Positions 9,452-17,326 of a stretch of DNA of 64,000 bases are shown in pieces. Within the stretch, counting starts at the first letter, position 1. Every line of letters starts with the position of its first letter. The stretch is from an uncultured Acidobacteriaceae bacterium (GTDB lineage Bacteria > Acidobacteriota > Terriglobia > Terriglobales > Acidobacteriaceae): positions 1 to 64,000 of the forward strand of contig CALFMO010000063.1 in NCBI GenBank assembly GCA_937879855.1. The letters are read 5' to 3'. Made by a program: the position numbers and the translations under genes. The notes beneath the pieces are model-generated. The model was not told the DNA's origin, made no database searches, and saw nothing but the letters and a program-made list of their open reading frames with translations.

Positions 9452-9697
9452 ATGACTACGGCATTTCCCCCCTGCCTGAGGCGTATCGATTGGAGACCTC
9501 TGTACAGGGCCGCCATTCTCGAAACTAACAAAATGGTTCTTCCGCAGCGAGTCTCGGATGCTGAAGCAGCCGTGATAGCGAGAAGACGAGAAATCTTTTA
9601 CGCTGACGGAAGCCCCGAAGAAAAAGAAGCCTTGGAAGACGCACTATATGCTCTGCATGCGTTCACAACGGCTTGGCAGCACAGCGAAGCTGCGTAA
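9452..9697 (+). CDS. Small conserved-type hypothetical protein, 81 aa
   Basis: The start ATG 9452 has a strong ribosome site (GGAGG five bases upstream). The protein begins with a CLRRIDWRPLYRAAILETN segment, then RVSDAEAAVIARRREIFY, an acidic EEKEALEDALYALHAF helix and a short tail. It is predicted soluble and all-helical, with no signal peptide. The arrangement resembles small orphan proteins I associate with Acidobacteriota, where the DWRxLYRAAxLETN start and the EDALYAL helix recur. It lies downstream of the zincin remnant and upstream of another small gene. The function is unknown. Confidence 0.6.
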   Translation: MTTAFPPCLRRIDWRPLYRAAILETNKMVLPQRVSDAEAAVIARRREIFYADGSPEEKEALEDALYALHAFTTAWQHSEAA

Positions 9698-9765
9698 TTC
9701 CGTACCCGATGTGGCCCGCAATTCCGTTCTGCCGGCATATTTGTTCGTCTTGCTGGAGGCGGGAA

Positions 9766-9945
9766 GTGAAAACTCAAACAAAGATACGCCTGCTAGTCAT
9801 GAGTAAGGCCGAGAAGGAAAAGAGGCTTGACGCACTTAACCAAAAACTCGGAATCACTCATCCCAACGAGCATACGGAATATGGCCAAGAAGAAATGGAA
9901 GAACGGGACTGGCTGAAGAAGAGGTTGGGGTATACGAAATACTGA
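9766..9945 (+). CDS. Small charged hypothetical protein, 59 aa (48 aa with later start)
   Basis: Two starts are possible. GTG 9766 is preceded by GGAGGCGGGAA at good spacing and gives 59 aa. ATG 9799 (MSKAEKEKRLDAL) gives 48 aa and has no clear ribosome site. The protein is very charged and helical, ending in EEMEERDWLKKRLGY. No membrane segment, cysteine cluster or known domain is visible. It follows the 81-aa gene by 68 bp on the same strand. The function is unknown. The ribosome site is the main evidence that it is a real gene. Confidence 0.45.
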   Translation: MKTQTKIRLLVMSKAEKEKRLDALNQKLGITHPNEHTEYGQEEMEERDWLKKRLGYTKY

Positions 9946-10011
9946 GTTAGATCAGTACACTATTGATAAATCGCGGAATTGTGGCAATATTTGTTCATCG
10001 AGTGATCCCCC

Positions 10012-10281
10012 ATGCGCCCGGTTCGCGTAATTCTGTGGACGGCAGCTGTGGCATATACCGGATTCCTTCTGACCGGCCAGGGGCTGCGGACTTTCAACAG
10101 CCTCTCAATTTCGGAAGCACTCCTCGGAGCTTTAACAGGATTTTTACTTGCTATCATGTTCACTCTCCGAGAGCGGCGGCGACAAAGACCTGCGTTAGTT
10201 GAATATTCCATTGAACAAATCTTCCCGAACTGGGGCATATCCCGCGAAAACCGCGGCTCACATCCGCAGCCAAAGCGTTGA
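10012..10281 (+). CDS. Small putative membrane protein, 89 aa
   Basis: The frame starts at ATG 10012 with a weak upstream site. It encodes a hydrophobic N-terminal helix (VILWTAAVAYTGFLLTG, residues about 6-22), a loop, and a second helix (ALLGALTGFLLAIMFTL, about 36-52), followed by an arginine-rich stretch (RERRRQR) that fits a cytoplasmic end under the positive-inside rule. The C-terminal 30 residues are less convincing and may come from a frame change. It is probably a two-helix inner-membrane protein of unknown role. Confidence is moderate because support comes only from the clean pair of helices. Confidence 0.4.
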   Translation: MRPVRVILWTAAVAYTGFLLTGQGLRTFNSLSISEALLGALTGFLLAIMFTLRERRRQRPALVEYSIEQIFPNWGISRENRGSHPQPKR

Positions 10282-10457
10282 TCCAAACAGGCAAGCTGAG
10301 TTTGGGCTGCACGTGCTTAACCAGGTCCGCGAAAACCAAATTTCTCAGTTGCTCAAAGTTTACCTTCAAAATCGCGGAGGGGACGAACAAACGGCAAGCT
10401 TGTGCTGGGGGCCTGTTTTCGCCGGCTACGTTCCAACTGCTATAGAATTTTCGTTCA

Positions 10458-11050
10458 GTGACAGCCAACACCCAAGCCTTTCAGGCGAATGCGCCCGCCT
10501 CGAGGCAGGCTCTCGCGTCGATTACGGTCACAGCTCTTCTTGTCATTGTCATTCTGGGTGCACGTAAGGCGTGGGCGCAGGGGCCAGCGTACCAGACCGA
10601 CGATCCTGACCAGTCGACCTGCACCACAATGAGTTCTACGTATTTGCCAGCGCGGACGGAACACCGGTGGAAAATGGACTCTGTCGGGCCGGCCTTGGAG
10701 TTTAACTGGGGGGCATTGCCTCGCGTGCAGCTCCACGCGATACTTCCGTCCTGGTTGGTAGCGCCGCTAAATAATCCGAGATATGCGTCCAGCGGCGTTG
10801 GGCCGGCTGAGTTTGGACTGACCGACATGGAGTTGGGTGCAAAGATCGCCTGGATCAAAGAGAGTAAGCACGTCCCACAAATCGGCACGTTCACTATGTT
10901 CGAAATCCCCACCGGCAACGCGGACAAAGGACTCGGCATAGGCAAGGTCTGGTACAAGATCCCGGTTCCGCAGTTCAAGCCAACAGCCAAGTTGGGGGAG
11001 TTTCTTTCCGAGCTGCCGGCATGGACCCGAAGGGCTCCGTTCACGGACTC
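10458..11050 (+). pseudogene. Secreted outer-membrane-type protein, 5' part, two compensating frameshifts and lost 3' end
   Basis: A signal peptide (ALASITVTALLVIVILGARK then AWAQ) leads into QGPAYQTDDPD. Between about 10607 and 10672 the sensible protein, with HHNEFYVFASADGTPVE, is in another frame: one C is missing from a C run near 10607 and one A is extra in the A run near 10672. The main frame then resumes with MDSVGPALEFNWGALPRVQLH and GPAEFGLTDMELGAKIAWI, continuing to GKVWYKI. This looks like a porin-type beta-barrel family of acidobacteria. After about 10960 the frame switches to a DUF932-tail segment (PQFKPTAKLGEFL), so the C-terminal half is gone. The long open frame to 12182 is a chance run-through into the next gene. 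Confidence 0.6.
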
Positions 11051-11390
11051 TGCCTGTGAACGGGGCATTCGAATCTCGCATCACTTTCGGACTTGGCTTG
11101 TTGTCCTGCACGGTCGGTTTCACCTGATTGGGACCAAGCGCCATTCATCAACCAGGCGCTCGCTTATCAGGCATTGGCGATGCTGGCACGGCTGTTCCGA
11201 CGACGAACTTCCTACCATGGCGGTTTCATCAGCCTGGCTACGGGTCGTATGTCTCCGATCGGGTTACGCGGCGGAAAGTGACTTTGCAGCCCTAGCTTAT
11301 TTTTCAGGAGCGTCAAAAATACCGAATTCTCTCTGTTACAGATTCCCGAGTCGAGGACATATATGGGTAGAGGAGGAATTCAGGAAGGCA

Positions 11391-12182
11391 GTGCCAGCCC
11401 AGACGCGCAGCTCCGATCCCCAAGGTACAGGCATTCCTTCGAGACAAATGCTGTATGGATGCGGTAACGGATTGGCAAAGCGTCGCAAGTTCTATTGGTC
11501 GGTCGAGGCCAGGCAATTCGTGACCGACCACAGGCAGCGGGTCGAGAAGGTTAGGGACTATCGGCCTGGTGACAGAGAGCAGATCCTCTTGAAACTTGTA
11601 CAGATTTCGGGGAACCCGCGGGGCGCGTGCTTGCGTTTCCTGCGTCGCCTTGGCGTGGCAGAAAAGCGCAGTTATCGCGAGTGGAGCACACGTGAGCAGC
11701 AACGCCTGATCGAATTGATTGACGACGTTCCAGTCGAAGAGGCCGCACGAATCCTCCGTCGGCCCCCGGCATCCGTTCGGTCCATGCTGCACCGTCTGGG
11801 CCTCGGTGTCCGACAAAGCCGGGAATGGTTCACGATATCTCTGTTGGCGCAAGCGCTGCACATTGGCCGCGAGGAAGTACGCAAGTGGGTCGATCGGGGC
11901 TGGCTCAAGTGTCGCGTTGTTCAGGCACAGAGTGTCAAAGTGCAGATCATCGACGCGGAGGATTTTTGTTCATTCGTCAAGAAGTACGGCCGTGAGGTCA
12001 TTGGCAATCGGCTAAGCTACGAGGGCCTGACATTCGTCCGCGACTACGTGTTTCCCCGTTCGCATGCCGATCTGCTGTCCGTGCGAGGTCCGTACAAGAA
12101 GGCACCGAGGGAGCAGGAGGCCAAGCCTGTCGTGCCGAATCCTGGTGACTTTGAGGAGAATGTAGCGGAGCAAAGTGCATGA
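11391..12182 (+). CDS. Helix-turn-helix DNA-binding protein of unknown role
   Basis: I place the start at GTG 11391, which has AGGAAGG just upstream; ATG 11448 is the alternative. The roughly 263-aa product has two DNA-binding-like parts. The first is a Myb/SANT-like block (REWSTREQQRLIELID, then VEEAARILRRPPASVRSMLH). The second is a MerR-like block (EWFTISLLAQALHIGREEVR, then KWVDRGWLK) followed by a DAEDFCSFVKKYGREV segment. The C-terminus is proline- and charge-rich. The layout resembles a family I recall from Acidobacteriota, with no assigned function. The frame is open upstream to 10458 only because it runs into the remnant of the outer-membrane-type gene. It is probably monocistronic. 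Confidence 0.7.
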   Translation: MPAQTRSSDPQGTGIPSRQMLYGCGNGLAKRRKFYWSVEARQFVTDHRQRVEKVRDYRPGDREQILLKLVQISGNPRGACLRFLRRLGVAEKRSYREWSTREQQRLIELIDDVPVEEAARILRRPPASVRSMLHRLGLGVRQSREWFTISLLAQALHIGREEVRKWVDRGWLKCRVVQAQSVKVQIIDAEDFCSFVKKYGREVIGNRLSYEGLTFVRDYVFPRSHADLLSVRGPYKKAPREQEAKPVVPNPGDFEENVAEQSA

Positions 12183-12620
12183 GCTCCGGTTAACTTATGG
12201 CCCATCGTTGTTCTCAGCGATTTCGGTAATCGTGGATCGTCCCATCGGACATTCCCGAAATTCAGATTCAGCACGATGAAGGATCCTACGCAGTCACGCC
12301 GAGATCCTCGTCATCACATCCCCTCCGTTCCTCATCTGTGCTGCACAGACTGCCTGCTCCATCTTCGCATCTCACATGGGCAGACGTTGCATATCAGTGG
12401 AGGAATAGGAGTGTCTGGACAAAGCTCCGGCGGTCGGACTTCGATCTTCGGCTGACAATTCTCCCCGCTATGTTCCTTGCATGCAAACCGCCTAGACTAG
12501 TTATGGGTGTTGGGGATGCACACAAAGATTTTCATCGACACCAATCATGAGTCGTGGAATTCTTCCAAAGTAGCAGCAGGGATTTGAGGTTGGACTCCAG
12601 TTACAACCCGGACGTGCAAG
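12183..12620. other. 438 bp without a supported gene
   Basis: Only short unconvincing frames occur (12044-12274 on minus, 12338-12550 on plus). It probably holds the terminator of the helix-turn-helix gene and the promoter of the zinc-finger-like gene, but I see no clear hairpin or -35/-10 pair. Confidence 0.4.
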
Positions 12621-12854
12621 ATGGATTCTGAAAGGGAACTACTTGAAGCGTTTGAACGGATCATCCATGAAGACTTTCCCAATCCTCAGCGCATCGACTG
12701 TCCGGGGCACGAGGCGCTGTTGAAGCTTGCGGAAGGGTCCGCGCACGTTCAGCTGAGGAACCTTCTGGCCCACGTCCGACAGTGCGCTCCCTGCTTCGAC
12801 GAGTTGAAAGAATTGCGCAACAGAGCGCGGAATCAATCCCCACAAGGAATGTGA
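12621..12854 (+). CDS. Small HxxxCxxC protein, anti-sigma-factor-like
   Basis: This 77-aa protein has a helical N-terminus (ELLEAFERIIHEDFPNPQRI), a CPGHEALLKLAEGS segment, and HVRQCAPCFDELKELR, which fits the HxxxCxxC zinc motif of ZAS-type anti-sigma factors. The upstream Cys-Pro-Gly-His could supply a further ligand. Unlike membrane anti-sigma factors it has no transmembrane segment, so it would be cytoplasmic. It converges on a sigma-like gene 105 bp away. I infer a regulatory pair. The family, and not this protein, is known for redox- or metal-responsive binding of sigma factors. The start is the first ATG, with only a weak ribosome site. Confidence 0.6.
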   Translation: MDSERELLEAFERIIHEDFPNPQRIDCPGHEALLKLAEGSAHVQLRNLLAHVRQCAPCFDELKELRNRARNQSPQGM

Positions 12855-12959
12855 AATTCGATTGGTCGGAAATTGTCAGGCAATACCGCCGGAAAAATAG
12901 TCGCTCGCTTTTAAATTTCCTCAGCCGCGACCGATCTGGACATAACGAGCCGCGAGTTC

Positions 12960-13520
12960 CTAGTCATCGGTGGTAGAAGTCAGAAGGCCCCTGATTCGAT
13001 CGACCTCGCGCCAGAAACTCATACGGATGGACGCCGACGATTGTCCCAGTATTTGACCAACATCTTCCCATTCGTATCCGGAAGCCCTGAGCATCAAAAC
13101 GATACCATTCTTGTCGCGGAGTTTTCGGGCGATCCTCTCGAGTTCCAGGCGGGCGTTTATCTGACTGACCCAACCCTCGTCTAAGGTGCGGCTTGAGAGT
13201 TCGCCCGACCCTCCCACGAATTCAAGGCGGTTCAACTTGGCCGCATAGCGTCGTAGCCCGCGGCAGAAGGCCACCATGAGAAGCCCATGCTTGCACGAGG
13301 ATTCAGGAGCCCCGATGCGGTCGAGATAACGCGACACTTGCGCGACCGCGTTTTCCATGAGCTCGGCAGCGGGACCTTGATCGTCCAAAAGAACTTGCGT
13401 CCGCTGACATGCCGGTTTCCAGATCTCGTGGCCGGCCAATCTCACATCGGGCCGAATCGGTCTTCCTGCCTGATCAACGTCCCGGTCCCACCAAACAAGT
13501 ATTCTCCCTGCATGCGCCAT
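12960..13520 (-). CDS. Sigma-factor-like regulatory protein
   Basis: From ATG 13520 (MAHAGRILVWWDRD) the product has 186 aa. An N-terminal HEIWKPACQRTQVLL region and a helix with AQVSRYLDRIG are followed by a LLMVAFCRGLRRYAAKLNR stretch that could match sigma region 2. A C-terminal helix-turn-helix (IVLMLRASGYEWEDVGQIL then SSASIRMSFWREVDRIR) resembles sigma region 4 of ECF-type factors. It is shorter and more divergent than classic ECF sigmas, so the call is tentative. The open frame extends to 13628, but residues before 13520 look unlike the family. The convergent small HxxxCxxC protein is a candidate partner. Confidence 0.55.
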   Translation of the reverse strand: MAHAGRILVWWDRDVDQAGRPIRPDVRLAGHEIWKPACQRTQVLLDDQGPAAELMENAVAQVSRYLDRIGAPESSCKHGLLMVAFCRGLRRYAAKLNRLEFVGGSGELSSRTLDEGWVSQINARLELERIARKLRDKNGIVLMLRASGYEWEDVGQILGQSSASIRMSFWREVDRIRGLLTSTTDD

Positions 13521-14179
13521 ACTGCACCACACTTTTGAGCAAAGACTTAAAGATCGAAGTTTGGAATCACATCCGGGCCACGCGGAGTTGTTGAACTCAT
13601 GAGATGGGAAATCCAGGAATGTCCTCACGCGCCAGCGGCATTTGTCTGGGGCGCCGATCGGGTGTCCCTACGAAAGGGATGGGACCGGAAACAGTACGCT
13701 GTGAAAAAGACAGCGTGGTGATGGTCGGAAAACCGGACAAAATAGCTGCCTCGAACGCGCCGCCATAGCACTCTTGCACGATTAGGAGTCCTTGGGACCA
13801 CTTCCAGCTTAGGCGGTAATTCGCGCGACCGTGGTACAGCGCACTTGCAACTCGACTGCCACCACGGCGCAAGCGCCGTTTCGCGCAAGGCCAAGTCCTG
13901 CCTTTGGTGAGGGTTGCGGACGACCTGCGTTCGAGCGCCTCACCTCTTCTCGTTTGGGCTGGCGGAACTACTGGCTTCTGACTTACCCCACTTCTCGTGT
14001 GCACAGCGGCTTCTCGCGGAAAGGATGATCACTATCGTGGCGCATTTCCGCACACAAGTGGTGAATTTTATTTTTTGTGGACGGAATTCTGGACGGAACA
14101 GAAAACGGCCCGATCAGCAATTCAGGCGCAGCCCAAGCCAACAGTTTCTCTTTTTTGTTTGCTAGATTGCAGACTCGCC
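13521..14179. other. About 660 bp without a supported gene
   Basis: Several overlapping short frames exist on both strands (13597-14004 minus, 13625-13894 minus, 13831-14028 plus, 13997-14362 plus), none with a good start or recognisable family. A T-rich run lies near 14070-14077. Nothing else stands out. Confidence 0.4.
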
Positions 14180-15811
14180 TTAATTCCCGGCCTTGGGATC
14201 ATGCGTCACGACGTCTTCCGAAAGCGCAAGGATGCAGTTCTGTCCGTCGAATCGGATCCGGTCTGCGGAATACGCAGTAAGCTTGATCTCGCCGGATTTT
14301 GTCCGAAGCCGGGTGATTACATTCCGGATCGGGCCTCCCCGCCGGAGTTGCGTCAGCAATAATCTTCGGTCGGCAGGATCCTCCCAAATCCTTAGCTCGG
14401 ACACAGTATGTCCAAGGATTTCGTGGCGCGAATAACCGTATCGGCCTTCAAAGGCGGCATTGACTTCTAGGAAGCGGCCCTCCTCCAGCGTCGTAATCGA
14501 AAAGGCAATCGGACTCGAATGGAATATCTTCTCAAATTTTTCCTCCGAGACCCGGCGGCCAGCTTCTGACTGGTCGAGCGCCTGCTCGGCTTTTTGGAGG
14601 TCTGCTAATCGCTTTTCCAGTTCCGAACCGTAGATCTCAGCGGTTGAATAAAGACGGGCGTTTTGAATGGCGACAGCTGCAGGTATGGCAAGCAGTTCAG
14701 CGCGCCGGAGGTGGTCATCGGTAAAGTGGTTCGGTTCCACATGTCCAACGGAGAGAAATCCAAGGAACTCCTCGGAGGCGACAAGGGGAACGCTCAGCCA
14801 AGAACGGAACTGTCTGTGTCCCCTGAAGCTTTGCCATCCTTCCTGCTGTCTGGTGTCGGGGATCAAGACCCGCTTTCTCTCGGACCAGATACGCTGAAAG
14901 AACGGAGACTCATCGGCAACGAATGTAAGTGGGGCTCGAGAAGATTTCTTGGCAGGTTCGGGACATGACCTTTCGCCCAACGCCAGCCAATGGGGGCCCC
15001 CTTCGGGGATAAGCACACGGGCGCAGGTGTAGGGAACCAACTCGGCCAGAGAGCGGAGCAGCGCCTCCATAACGCAATCCATGTGAAGATCTTCGGTAAG
15101 CGCAAGTGTTGCTTGGCGCAGGGCCTCCGCTTCCGCCCATGCGGAATTTGCCCGGCCGAGATTGGCGGCAACCTGGTCTTCGGCTTCCTTGAGCGCGGTG
15201 ATGTCCAGCGCGGTTCCGCCCAGGCGAGTGATCGTTCCGTCAGCATCTCTCCGAGGAAAGCCGCGCACCCAAACCCAACGAATCTCACCGTCTGGCCTAA
15301 CAATACGGAACCTATCGTCGAAGTGTCCGCTTTGCGCCGCTTGCTGGAGCTTTGCCAGCACGAGATCTCGATCATCGGGATGAATGGCCTTCTCGTACGA
15401 GGAAGGTTCCTCGATCAAGGATTGACAGGAGCGACCGGTGATAGTTTCGTAGGCCGGATTGACGTAGGTGGCCTTCTTCGACTCCGCGTCGATGACCCAG
15501 AAAACTTCCTGGATGTTGTCGGCCATCTGGTGAAACTCCTGCTCGCTATCCTCAAAAACGGTCTTGGCCTGCCGTTCGGTGCGGTGCATTTGACGGATAA
15601 CGTCGGCCAACAACAGGGCAAAGACAAGCAGGGCGCTTATTAAGGAAATCAGCAGAGCCAGGGCTACACGCGGCGATTGAAGATTGGCGACCAGGACTGC
15701 GATCACAAGAACGGCCGAGACTACAACGAGAGTGACGGAGGCAATTTTCCACTCTCGTCGCTGGGCACTCGCACGACCCGGTTTAGAGCGGGGTTGGTCG
15801 GCTTGATGCAT
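14180..15811 (-). CDS. Membrane PAS-GAF-PAS sensor protein lacking a kinase module
   Basis: The protein has about 543 aa from ATG 15811 (MHQADQPRSK); the frame is open to 15907. Two adjacent membrane helices (ASVTLVVVSAVLVIAVLVA and LALLISLISALLVFALLLA) precede a PAS domain with PAC region (QEFHQMADNIQEVFWVIDAE to GTALDITALKEAED), a GAF domain (about 260-410, with SWLSVPLVASEEFLGFLSVG), a coiled-coil, and a second PAS (EKIFHSSPIAFSITTLEEG). It ends just after that PAS with LSEDVVTHDPKAGN. No HisKA, HATPase, GGDEF or HD-GYP follows, although such sensors usually carry one. It may signal through a partner, or the 3' output domain was lost. A solo sensor gene is the simplest reading. Confidence 0.8.
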   Translation of the reverse strand: MHQADQPRSKPGRASAQRREWKIASVTLVVVSAVLVIAVLVANLQSPRVALALLISLISALLVFALLLADVIRQMHRTERQAKTVFEDSEQEFHQMADNIQEVFWVIDAESKKATYVNPAYETITGRSCQSLIEEPSSYEKAIHPDDRDLVLAKLQQAAQSGHFDDRFRIVRPDGEIRWVWVRGFPRRDADGTITRLGGTALDITALKEAEDQVAANLGRANSAWAEAEALRQATLALTEDLHMDCVMEALLRSLAELVPYTCARVLIPEGGPHWLALGERSCPEPAKKSSRAPLTFVADESPFFQRIWSERKRVLIPDTRQQEGWQSFRGHRQFRSWLSVPLVASEEFLGFLSVGHVEPNHFTDDHLRRAELLAIPAAVAIQNARLYSTAEIYGSELEKRLADLQKAEQALDQSEAGRRVSEEKFEKIFHSSPIAFSITTLEEGRFLEVNAAFEGRYGYSRHEILGHTVSELRIWEDPADRRLLLTQLRRGGPIRNVITRLRTKSGEIKLTAYSADRIRFDGQNCILALSEDVVTHDPKAGN

Positions 15812-15884
15812 GGAGAGAACCCACGTATTTGCCCGATTATGGCCATGATACGCCGCCCAAGTGAAAGCGCTGCGCTGCGCAAGC

Positions 15885-16727
15885 TCAAAGCGGGTCCGAA
15901 ATATCATCGAGCTTCGTAGGAGATATCAAGTAAACCTGGGCGAAATGCCTGTACTTCATACGGAACGTCCTCATGTCCTGGGAGCTAAATTTGGCTGTTC
16001 CCAGATCGAAACGTTGCAAGCTTCCGACCAGGCACGCTTGCCAGCATAGAGGGAAAAAGAGAAGAGTTTCTGGATTCCGTAGCGCTTGTGCGACCCCGGT
16101 CGCCGGGCCTTCTGCAACGAGCGGAGCCTCGCTTGTAACAAATGGCTCAGCTGCGGAGTCGCAATATCGCAGTGCCCAATTGAAGTCCCACAACCACGAC
16201 CCGCCTTTCTGAATTTCTTCGCGCATTTGCGTAATCGTCCGATTCTTGATGAACGGCGCTGGCGGTGGTGCCGATTCCATCGAGGTCAGCGTTATAGTTT
16301 TGCTGTCAGAATGGACGTCTTTAACGGTCCACGTCTGAAGTGCTTTTCCTTCGTCTTCCTTTTGCGTAAAAAAAAGCGGTTACAGGGCGCGTATCATCTG
16401 CATGTACCGTAACAAAAAGCCCAAATGTTTGTGCCAATTGCGAAAATGCTTTGAAAGCAGTTTCATCCGAATTCTCGAGAAATTGTTCTCAAGCTCCCTA
16501 AACGCGTCATCCGCCGATTCCAGTGAATCCAATTGCGGCGCCGTTCCAGCGTAATCGTAGAGTCCAGTTTCATGCCCAATCTGTTTGGTGCTTCGCACTG
16601 ACCATCGCTTGTAAGGAATATCCAAGTGCCACAACGGTTGAGGCAGATTTTCGCGAGCGGGATCTATAAATCCGCTCATGTACCCTTGAGGAAGGTAGTG
16701 GTCCCTTCTGCCTTTCTTTGCCATCAC
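15885..16727 (-). pseudogene. DUF4238 protein gene interrupted by one in-frame stop
   Basis: The first 115 residues (KKGRRDHYLPQGYMSGFIDP, then WHLDIPYKRWSVRSTKQIG) match the start of DUF4238 proteins, whose HYLPQ motif is characteristic. Translation stops at TAA 16380-16382. In the same frame the protein resumes at once (PLFFTQKEDEGKALQTWTV, later PPPAPFIKNRTITQMREEI, FVTSEAPLVAEG and LLFFPLCWQACLVGS) and ends at 15885. With the stop removed the length is 280 aa, normal for the family. One base change, for example TCA to TAA at a serine, would explain it. The domain is unknown in function but recurs near defence genes and mobile DNA. No frameshift is needed. Confidence 0.75.
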
Positions 16728-16901
16728 GATACGCAGATTGTAAGTTCGATGTCGTAGGTAGATCCATTCTACCGATTGAACTTCTGCCGGTTACCCGAGC
16801 TCTAATTGGGCAGACTCATCTGGATCTTGATCGAAGCCGAATTGATGCCGCAGGGAACGCTCCTTTGCCGAGAGCCCATAGCGTCAGCACTGATCGTCTG
16901 C

Positions 16902-17156
16902 TCATTTGTTCCGCCGTGCCGCTTTCCACTTTGCCCAGCGCGCGCGTTGGGCAGCGGCAATTCGTTTGCGAGCCGCAGCTGACATGTTCCTTTGTTTCGC
17001 GCCTGACCGGGTAGCGCGACCAACTCCTCTGGCATCTCCGCGTATCCCGCCGAGGCCGCTCAGCGCTTTCAACGCCTGGTCCAACTGTTCGATTCTCCGC
17101 TGTGCTTGATTCCGTTGCTTCTTTAGCTGCTGGACCACACGAGCCAAGTTCGACAT
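16902..17156 (-). CDS. Small basic coiled-coil protein, 84 aa
   Basis: From ATG 17156, with AGGAGA six bases upstream, an 84-aa protein starts MSNLARVVQQLKKQRNQAQR. A coiled-coil helix (RRIEQLDQALKALSGLG) is followed by a Gly/Arg-rich linker and a very basic tail (ARKRIAAAQRARWAKWKAAR). That layout, with an N-terminal dimerising helix and a C-terminal basic AAxKRIxxAQRARW motif, recurs in small acidobacterial proteins and would suit nucleic-acid binding like nucleoid proteins. The frame extends to 17261, but the ribosome site fixes the later start. It lies downstream of the GH13 gene on the same strand, with about 170 bp between them. Confidence 0.7.
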   Translation of the reverse strand: MSNLARVVQQLKKQRNQAQRRIEQLDQALKALSGLGGIRGDARGVGRATRSGAKQRNMSAAARKRIAAAQRARWAKWKAARRNK

Positions 17157-17326
17157 GGATTCTCCTAGGGCAGGAATTGTAGCAGGGCGTCCTGATTCGA
17201 CTGGTTTCCAGTTCTGCTCATAGTGAAGGGCGCTGAAGGTATGTTGCCACGGGAGGTACACAGAATATCTTTTGTCCGCATCTAGGAGGCCGAACGGCCG
17301 AATTCCTAGATTCGCATGCTCCCAAT

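Noticed and set aside
9249..9528. Open frame after the zincin remnant (ELKRECDSYEFYLRAP...)
   Set aside because: It has no start codon at its beginning, the GTG at 9343 has no ribosome site, and its end overlaps the better supported 81-aa gene in another frame.
10199..10567. 122-codon frame overlapping the small membrane protein and the outer-membrane remnant
   Set aside because: It overlaps two better frames, has no recognisable motif, and ends in a low-complexity Ser/Cys/His tail typical of chance translation.
10458..12182. One 574-codon open frame read as a single protein
   Set aside because: The first part is a remnant with signal peptide and compensating frameshifts, the middle is a DUF932-tail scrap, and only the last part (from about 11391) is a complete helix-turn-helix protein with its own ribosome site.
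7497..14179. A mobile genetic element with insertion sequence or integrase
   Set aside because: Gene remnants and a DUF932 fragment suggest past mobile DNA, but I found no transposase, integrase, terminal repeats or target-site duplication.
16380..16382. Programmed readthrough or recoding of TAA in the DUF4238 gene
   Set aside because: TAA is not a known site for selenocysteine or pyrrolysine insertion, and no stem-loop or slippery context is evident; a point mutation is simpler.
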